In this document: piece by piece, positions 6,806-11,477 of the stretch
Layout: each line of letters starts with the position of its first letter
How positions within the stretch are numbered: the first letter of the stretch is position 1
Assembly: GCA_013361015.1 (NCBI GenBank)
Contig: JABWAN010000078.1
Location: 1-11,477, forward strand
Length of the DNA stretch: 11,477 nt
From: Candidatus Zhuqueibacterota bacterium
GTDB lineage: Bacteria > Zhuqueibacterota > Zhuqueibacteria > Zhuqueibacterales > Zhuqueibacteraceae
Direction: 5' to 3'
Position numbers and translations under genes: made by a program
The notes under the pieces: model-generated
What the model saw: the letters and a program-made list of their open reading frames with translations, nothing else
Database searches by the model: none
Told to the model about the DNA's origin: nothing

Positions 6806-6880
6806 TCCATCCATTTGAAGAACATCAGAGGAGGATACGTTAGCCGCGTTCCTCAAAACTTTTTGCCTCTGGAATGAGCC

Positions 6881-7903
6881 TTATTCGCTTTTGGTTGAAG
6901 CGCGGCGCGTTGTGCCGGACGTTCTTCTGCGCGGCGATTTTTTCTCTTCGCTCATGGAACTCGCAGTAGTGCCTATGAATTGCGACCACGTGTATTCTTG
7001 GGGCGGCTGTTTGGGCAACAGCGCACGTTCGATGGCCAACTCGGACATGTGCTCCACAATCCATGCGAAATTTTCGGGGGTTACGGATTTAATGTCACAA
7101 TCCGGTGCGGGATTGCCGAAGTCAATCGCGTAAGGAATGCCGTCGCGCACGGCGAACTCGCACGTGTTGAGGTCATAGCCCAGCGCATTATTGATCTGCA
7201 AACAGTATTCTTTGATTTTCTGGCTCAACTCGGGAGTGGGTGGCGGATTGCCCGGCACGTATTGCGAGTAGAACGCCTGCTTGGGATCGTAGCGCATGAT
7301 GTGCACGTGTTTCCGGCCCACGGTGTAGCAGCGATAATATTCTTCGAATTCGATGCCTTCCTGCAGCACCATGCAGAGCGTGCCGGTCTGGTTGTAGCAA
7401 TGAAAGAATTCCTCTTCATTATGAATTTTGTAAACGTGCTTCCAACCGCCGCCGGCGTGGGGCTTCAAGAACGAAGGAAAACCGACATAGTTGAACACAT
7501 TGTACCAGTTGATGGGATACACCAGGTTGCGCATGCTTTGCGAGGATGTTGAAGGCGGGTGCGCATTGTGAGGCAGCATGACGGTTTTGGGAATGGGCAC
7601 ACCGATTTTATGGGCAATGGAATAGTTGAAGAACTTATCATCGGCACTCCACCAAAATGGATTATTGATAACCTGCGTGCCGGAAAGCGCCGCATTTTTA
7701 AGGAAGGCCCGGTAGAAGGGCACATCATGCGAAATACGGTCGATGATCAAATTGTACTCGCACAGCTCGGCCATCTGCACTGTTTCGACTTTAATGAACT
7801 CCGCCGTAAGCTCGAGCTTGCGCTCCGCACTTTTTTGATTGATGCGCTCGATGAGCGCTTCCGGAAAGGAATTCTCTTCACCGCGTAGAATACCGATCTT
7901 CAT
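6881..7903 (-). CDS. ATP-grasp family ligase of unknown substrate
   Basis: 340 residues from the ATG at 7901-7903. The order of motifs is that of an ATP-grasp enzyme of the RimK/glutathione synthetase/D-Ala-D-Ala ligase fold: a pre-ATP-grasp domain (1-85), the nucleotide-binding FPSFLKPHAGGG (142-153, Lys147), the strand LQEGIEFEEYYRC (180-192) and the metal-binding pair CEFAVRDG (Glu249) and IDFGNPAPD (Asp261, Asn264). Such enzymes make an amide or thioester bond through an acyl-phosphate. The last 20 residues are very basic and probably disordered. The frame extends 5 codons to a TTG, but GGGAG at 7909-7913 (- strand), 5 bases before the ATG, sets the start. It precedes the GCS2-type and M29 genes on the same strand, 402 bases upstream of them. 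Which acid and amine it joins cannot be told from the sequence. Confidence 0.87.
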   Translation of the reverse strand: MKIGILRGEENSFPEALIERINQKSAERKLELTAEFIKVETVQMAELCEYNLIIDRISHDVPFYRAFLKNAALSGTQVINNPFWWSADDKFFNYSIAHKIGVPIPKTVMLPHNAHPPSTSSQSMRNLVYPINWYNVFNYVGFPSFLKPHAGGGWKHVYKIHNEEEFFHCYNQTGTLCMVLQEGIEFEEYYRCYTVGRKHVHIMRYDPKQAFYSQYVPGNPPPTPELSQKIKEYCLQINNALGYDLNTCEFAVRDGIPYAIDFGNPAPDCDIKSVTPENFAWIVEHMSELAIERALLPKQPPQEYTWSQFIGTTASSMSEEKKSPRRRTSGTTRRASTKSE

Positions 7904-7908
7904 TATCT

Positions 7909-7913
7909 CTCCC
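7909..7913 (-). promoter_or_regulatory. Shine-Dalgarno GGGAG deciding the ATP-grasp start
   Basis: GGGAG on the - strand is 5 bases from the ATG at 7901-7903. The longer in-frame TTG at 7918 would place this site inside the coding region, so the ATG is preferred. Confidence 0.65.
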
Positions 7914-8129
7914 GTCAAACAGCGATTCGTATTGTTTCCGGTGGGTTGATTATGTTGAAAAAGATAAACAATCAGCTTTCAAAAGGGAAGAAAAAACTTC
8001 CATTTTATCTGCGAAAACTTTTCTCAGATCACCAAGTTTGTTGGTATGAAATAACATGACCTTTTGATCCTTCCGCATCTTGTGGGGAGTGAAGGTATTC
8101 CCCGCTGTTAGACTTTTCAAGGAGAGACT
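7914..8129. promoter_or_regulatory. Divergent intergenic region with presumed promoters both ways
   Basis: The stretch separates two divergent genes and is clearly more AT-rich than the flanking genes, so it should hold both promoters, but I cannot fix a convincing -35/-10 pair on either strand. Visible structure: ATTGTTT (7931-7937) facing AAACAAT (7966-7972), a possible operator-like inverted repeat; a short GGAAG/CTTCC hairpin (7986-8001); and a GTGGGGA/TCCCCGC hairpin (8082-8105, one wobble pair) in what would be the 5' leader of the + strand gene. Confidence 0.4.
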
Positions 8130-9188
8130 ATGCGACCATGGATAGTAGGGACCGGTTGGCAGGCACGCATGAATGGCTGGTCCGACGGGAAGAAAGACAT
8201 CCCCCCGTTGAATGACGAGAGCATTTCATATTATTTGAACAAGAGTCAGCGCCCCGGTTTGGTGGATAATGGCAATTGGCACGAAGTGCGCAGTGCCACG
8301 GACTATGAGCAAACCATTTGCAAAAAGGCAGACCGCGCGATTCGCCGTGTGTATCAGCGCTGGCAGTCACGCGATTCGAAACTCATCGGCCAGCACAAAA
8401 CCTGGGAGCACAAGCTCCGGCAAGCGGAAGAAAATTATCTTACGCGCAAGCAGGAACTGGACCGCGACGCCATGTTCGATAAAACGCCGTGGTGGTATTT
8501 TCCCATGATTGTCATATTCGGGGTGGCGGAATTGGCAATGAATGCGCAGGTGTTCGATATTTTCGGCTCGCCGCGCTTCGAAACCATTATCATGGCATTG
8601 ATTCTTTCGTTCGCCATTCCGGTAGCCGGACATTTTTGGGGACGTTTTCTGCGTGAAGATGAAAAAGACCGCACGCTCGTGTTGCTCTCCATCGGCTGCC
8701 TAGCCGTCATCATTTTTTCGCTCTATGCCTTGGCCGCGGTGCGCAACAGTTATTTCAAAAGCTCCGTCCCCACCACGGAAGAAACGGTCTTCAATGCCTG
8801 GCTGTTTTTCCTCTCCTTGAACTTTTTGATCTTCGTGATTTCCGTCTATGCCTCCTGGTATGCGCACGAACGCGATTTCAAGCTGTTCAAGTTCAAGCAA
8901 GATTATATTAAAAGCCTGGGGCGCATTCACCGGATCGAAGGCCTGCGCAATGCCCTGAAATCGACCTGCCACAATCAAATCTACGAAATTCGCGACCGCG
9001 CGCACCAAACGATCAGCGTTTATCGCCAGCACAACTTGCTCAATCGCAAAGATGATCGCAGGCCCAAAGCCTTCGATATGCTGCCGGACATTTTGATCCC
9101 AGATTTTCAGGAAGAAACTTTTGCCAACAACAATGGGCAGAGCAAGCCTTCCACAGCGCTGGTCAGCACGCGCTTTTCATTTGACTAA
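8130..9188 (+). CDS. Unrecognised four-helix membrane protein
   Basis: 352 residues that I do not recognise. GGAG at 8121-8124, 5 bases before the ATG, supports the start. A charged N-terminal part (1-118) contains a likely coiled coil (about 85-114, rich in Glu, Lys, Gln and Arg). Four membrane segments follow, near residues 121-141, 152-171, 182-204 and 222-245. A charged C-terminal part (246-352) begins HERDFKLFKFKQDYIKSLGRIHRIEGLRNALKS, given here as the approximate stretch 246-278 in outline only, and ends with a polar tail. There is no signal peptide, and with four helices both large soluble ends should be on the cytoplasmic side. The arrangement resembles a membrane scaffold or signalling component more than a transporter. 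The VWA lipoprotein gene follows on the same strand after 114 bases, suggesting a shared role. Only the membrane topology is supported; no function can be named. Confidence 0.85.
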   Translation: MRPWIVGTGWQARMNGWSDGKKDIPPLNDESISYYLNKSQRPGLVDNGNWHEVRSATDYEQTICKKADRAIRRVYQRWQSRDSKLIGQHKTWEHKLRQAEENYLTRKQELDRDAMFDKTPWWYFPMIVIFGVAELAMNAQVFDIFGSPRFETIIMALILSFAIPVAGHFWGRFLREDEKDRTLVLLSIGCLAVIIFSLYALAAVRNSYFKSSVPTTEETVFNAWLFFLSLNFLIFVISVYASWYAHERDFKLFKFKQDYIKSLGRIHRIEGLRNALKSTCHNQIYEIRDRAHQTISVYRQHNLLNRKDDRRPKAFDMLPDILIPDFQEETFANNNGQSKPSTALVSTRFSFD

Positions 9189-9302
9189 TCTGCGGCTAAA
9201 AAATTTTTCACTCAAAAGTTTGCGAAGAAGAATTTTCGTTGCTTTTGCCGGCGTTTATTTTCGCCAGAATTTTTGAACTTCATCCCCAACCGCCTTCATG
9301 GA

Positions 9303-10052
9303 ATGAAACGTAGATTCGAAAAACTGCAGGAATCGGTCTTGCGCACCTTGACGATCTTAGCCGTCGGTGTCGCCACACTCCTCACGCTGGCGAGCTGTGA
9401 TCACACGGCTCCGAAAGAGCCGCGGCTCGTCATGGTTTTTATCGACGTCTCCCTCAGCACGCTTCCCGACCGGGAGAACTACAAGAAGTACATCGACTTG
9501 ATCATCTCCCAGCTCGAGGCCGGCGATCGCATCATGGTGAGCAAAATTCTCGACCTCACCATTGCGGAGTTCGCACCCATTTATGATGCGAAATTTCCCG
9601 CCTTCAACATGTTCAGCGACAATCGCACGCGCTATGACAAAACCATCCGCGAGATGAGCGCACAGATCATGGCAACCGTGGACTCCGTGCTTGACATGCG
9701 TTCGAAAGTGCAAAAGAGCGAGATCGTCAACTCGTTCCTCATTTGCGACCAAGTCATGCGCGGCTGGTCCGGCAAGAAATCCATTGTCATCATTTCCGAC
9801 ATGCAAGAGAGCTCCTCGGAATTCAATTTCGACACGGATCATGTCACGCCCGCCTATCTGGAAAACGTGCTCGCCACGCTCAAGCTCAAGCATCGCATTC
9901 CGAAACTCCACGGCGTCGACGTATGGATTGCCGGGGCCTACGCGAAAGACACTGAACAATTTTTCGCAGTGCAGGATTTTTGGAAGCGCTACATCGTCGA
10001 AACCGGAGCGGAGCTGCGCTCCTATTCGCACACTTTGCTCGATTTCGAATAA
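9303..10052 (+). CDS. Predicted lipoprotein with a von Willebrand factor A (VWA) domain
   Basis: 249 residues from the ATG at 9303-9305. An N-terminal Arg/Lys-rich start and hydrophobic stretch end in the lipobox LASC (Cys32), so a lipid-anchored exported protein is expected. Asp at the +2 position is the inner-membrane retention signal in enterobacteria, which may or may not hold here. After a short linker, LVMVFIDVSLST carries the MIDAS motif DxSxS (Asp48, Ser50, Ser52), and IVIISDMQES supplies the second MIDAS Asp (Asp166); the Thr position of the MIDAS is less clear. VWA domains bind protein partners through a metal ion. An in-frame TTG at 9273 would add 10 residues; neither start has a clear RBS, and the ATG gives the more typical signal peptide. 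It follows the four-helix membrane protein on the same strand. The binding partner and role are unknown. Confidence 0.87.
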   Translation: MKRRFEKLQESVLRTLTILAVGVATLLTLASCDHTAPKEPRLVMVFIDVSLSTLPDRENYKKYIDLIISQLEAGDRIMVSKILDLTIAEFAPIYDAKFPAFNMFSDNRTRYDKTIREMSAQIMATVDSVLDMRSKVQKSEIVNSFLICDQVMRGWSGKKSIVIISDMQESSSEFNFDTDHVTPAYLENVLATLKLKHRIPKLHGVDVWIAGAYAKDTEQFFAVQDFWKRYIVETGAELRSYSHTLLDFE

Positions 10053-10068
10053 ACCTGCACGTCAAATG

Positions 10069-10105
10069 AACGGATGCTGCGCCGCGCTGCTGCGCGCCAT
10101 CCGTT
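10069..10105 (+). terminator. Strong GC-rich hairpin after the VWA gene (possible terminator)
   Basis: AACGGATG (10069-10076) pairs perfectly with CATCCGTT (10098-10105), and the GC-rich inside can pair further (GCGC with GCGC). It starts 17 bases after the VWA stop. No T-run follows, so as an intrinsic terminator it would be weak; an mRNA-stabilising 3' hairpin is the other reading. Confidence 0.45.
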
Positions 10106-10294
10106 CTCGCTTGCCTTCCTTACGCTCTTGCCTGATCGTATCCTCACTTCAGCACCATCGGCATGGCGCCGCCCCCACAAGCTAGCAGAAACCGGAGGCT
10201 TTTGGTGGAACGCCGTGTTTGGGATGAAAAAACTTTCAGATTATATTGTGAAATTGAGCTTGGTCTGGTTTGCAATAGCCGCCTGAAAATCCGC

Positions 10295-10323
10295 TTGCAA
10301 CTCCAGCCGTTTTCAACTATATT
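10295..10323 (+). promoter_or_regulatory. Sigma70-like promoter candidate for the TPR gene
   Basis: TTGCAA (10295-10300), a 17-base spacer and TATATT (10318-10323) match the -35/-10 consensus at 4 and 5 of 6 positions. Transcription would start near 10330, leaving a leader of about 58 bases before the ATG at 10388. A second, similar pair lies upstream (10219-10247, also 17-base spacing). Housekeeping promoters of this lineage may not follow the E. coli consensus. Confidence 0.5.
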
Positions 10324-10387
10324 TTTTTAGCGTCAATCTGGTTTAGTTTGAACAATTGGCTAGCTCACTAGCTTGAAGGAGAGGTAG

Positions 10388-11477
10388 ATGAAGAAGTTCT
10401 CGATGTGGTTCGTAGCCGCGGCATTTCTGTGCACGTGCGCGCCGCACTTGCTTTGGGCGCAATCCATGGAAATGACTTCGGCAAAGCTTTATATTCAGCA
10501 AAATGACTGGGACAAAGCCATTCAATGGTTGCAAGAAGCACTGAAGAAGAAACCGGAAAACGCGGAAGCGCACTTTCTGTTGGCGCAAGGCTACGGTATG
10601 AGGGGCAAGCTTGCAGACATGGTCGCGGAATTCGCTGCGGTGCAACAATATGACAAGAAGAATAAGTACACCAAAGACCTGGCGAGCTACCGGCAAAAAT
10701 ATTTTGCGGAAAGCTTCAACACCGGCGTCAAAGCTTTCAATGAGCAGAATTTCGATATGGCCGCGGACAAGTTCGCCACGGCCGCGATGCTCGATCCTTC
10801 CCAGGCGGCCTCATTCCAAAACCTTGCGATCTCATATCGTCAAATTGAACGCGATTTGAGCACCGACGTGCCATGCGAAGGCTGCGCCGCGGAACACGAA
10901 TGGGATGCCGTGGCGGTGCTCTGCCGTGACAAAGCTACGGGCGCGGCCACGAAGTTCTGCTGCTGCCCGGAAGCCAAAGAGCAACTCGAGGCTGCGATCG
11001 TCAAAACCCATGAAACACTGATCAAAATGCAGCCCGACAGCTTGACCAACTATCTGGCTTTGTCGGATTATTATAAGATGAAGAATCAGATGGAAAAAAG
11101 CACGACGTTGCTGGCGGAAGCCAATCAAAAATTCCCCAACAATGCCAAAGTGCTCGGCGAGATGGCGATTGCATATGATTATATGGGCAAGTCCGAGGAA
11201 GCTTTCCAGACCTATGAGCAAGCGCTGGCTAACAAACCGGATGATAAAGATCTGCGCTTTAATTACGGTCGACTGTTCCTTCTGCGCGCCGAGGCCGCAG
11301 GCAAGAAGGAACCGCTTGATCACGCCGCCGTTGCCGTCGCCTACGGCAGCGCCATCGAACAGTTCAGCAAAGTTTTAGCGGCCGAGCCGGAAGACTTCGA
11401 TTCCAATTACAATATCGGCGTGAGCCATCTCAAGATCGGCGAGGATTTCGACAAGCAGATTCGTGAATTGGATGAGG
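10388..11477 (+). CDS. Exported TPR-repeat protein with a cysteine-rich insertion (partial, runs off the window)
   Basis: The frame is open from the ATG at 10388 to the window end, giving 363 residues with no stop. AGGAGAGG at 10377-10384 is a strong Shine-Dalgarno. Residues 1-24 (MKKFSMWFVAAAFL, then up to LLWA) are a signal peptide with likely cleavage before Gln25, so the protein is exported. Tetratricopeptide repeats follow, at about 27-60, 61-93, 107-138, 139-156, 219-251, 252-285 and 312-345, with typical forms such as DWDKAIQWLQEAL and KSEEAFQTYEQAL. TPRs are protein-binding scaffolds. Between the fourth and the later repeats, residues 157-197 form a non-TPR insertion with Cys163, Cys166, Cys179 and Cys191-193. 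The preceding 335-base gap and promoter suggest it is transcribed separately from the VWA gene. Partners and role are unknown. Confidence 0.9.
   Translation, partial: MKKFSMWFVAAAFLCTCAPHLLWAQSMEMTSAKLYIQQNDWDKAIQWLQEALKKKPENAEAHFLLAQGYGMRGKLADMVAEFAAVQQYDKKNKYTKDLASYRQKYFAESFNTGVKAFNEQNFDMAADKFATAAMLDPSQAASFQNLAISYRQIERDLSTDVPCEGCAAEHEWDAVAVLCRDKATGAATKFCCCPEAKEQLEAAIVKTHETLIKMQPDSLTNYLALSDYYKMKNQMEKSTTLLAEANQKFPNNAKVLGEMAIAYDYMGKSEEAFQTYEQALANKPDDKDLRFNYGRLFLLRAEAAGKKEPLDHAAVAVAYGSAIEQFSKVLAAEPEDFDSNYNIGVSHLKIGEDFDKQIRELDE

Larger units (their letters stand above)
6479..6880. other. 402-base gap between the GCS2-type and ATP-grasp genes
   Basis: I see no gene here. A + strand frame over most of the gap (6515-6877) has low-complexity composition, no RBS and no recognisable sequence, and runs through the repeat element. 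The stretch holds small hairpins (ACTTGC 6601-6606 with GCAAGT 6614-6619), the inverted-repeat element at 6692-6805 and, on the - strand side nearest the GCS2 gene, a TATACT sequence. Because of this gap the ATP-grasp gene may not share a transcript with the two genes that follow it. Confidence 0.55.
10053..10387. other. 335-base gap between the VWA and TPR genes
   Basis: I see no convincing gene. The gap holds a strong hairpin at 10069-10105, two sigma70-like promoter candidates (TTGGGA 10219-10224 / TATATT 10242-10247, and TTGCAA 10295-10300 / TATATT 10318-10323) and a 20-codon mini-ORF at 10224-10286 whose sequence resembles a signal peptide (MKKLSDY, then a hydrophobic run). The mini-ORF has no good RBS. 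Confidence 0.5.

Noticed and set aside
6515..6877. A 120-codon + strand frame filling the gap between the GCS2-type and ATP-grasp genes
   Set aside because: There is no RBS and no recognisable domain. It overlaps the 5' part of the GCS2 leader and passes through an inverted-repeat element.
9357..10031. A 224-codon - strand frame opposite the VWA gene
   Set aside because: It is antisense to a gene with a lipobox and MIDAS motif and is rich in Asp/His/Val typical of a reverse-complement shadow.

Overview
The window is 11.5 kb of a moderately GC-rich bacterial chromosome. It looks like ordinary chromosome rather than a phage or plasmid: I see no integrase, transposase, tRNA, rRNA or CRISPR array. 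The mix of genes (a DUF4321-type protein, stand-alone TatA-type proteins, gatA and gatB without an adjacent gatC, TPR and VWA exported proteins) and the repeated GTCATTC-type intergenic hairpins remind me of uncultured FCB-group lineages such as KSB1/Calditrichota-like bacteria. That placement is an impression only.

Region 1 (1-1127, + strand): the last 32 codons of purQ (purine synthesis) are followed by an inverted-repeat element. Next come a small two-helix membrane protein of the DUF4321 type, a TatA/TatB-like protein and a second TatA, closed by a hairpin-plus-T terminator. Region 2 (1185-4340, + strand): gatA and gatB encode two subunits of the Asp-tRNA(Asn)/Glu-tRNA(Gln) amidotransferase. 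A second inverted-repeat element lies between them, and a perfect 14-bp bidirectional terminator follows gatB.

Region 3 (4357-7903, - strand): three enzyme genes are read as ATP-grasp ligase, then a GCS2/YbdK-type carboxylate-amine ligase, then an M29-type metallo-aminopeptidase. The last two overlap by 32 bases. A third inverted-repeat element lies in the 402-base gap behind the ATP-grasp gene. A gamma-glutamyl-type ligase, a glutathione-synthetase-fold ligase and a peptidase together look like a pathway that builds and trims a small peptide or amide. The product is unknown.

Region 4 (8130-11477, + strand): an unrecognised four-helix membrane protein, then a predicted lipoprotein with a von Willebrand factor A domain whose metal site is largely intact. 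A 335-base gap with a strong hairpin and sigma70-like promoter candidates follows. Last is an exported TPR protein, running off the window, with an unusual six-cysteine insertion between its repeats. The membrane protein and the VWA lipoprotein are the least explained genes here and may work together at the inner membrane.
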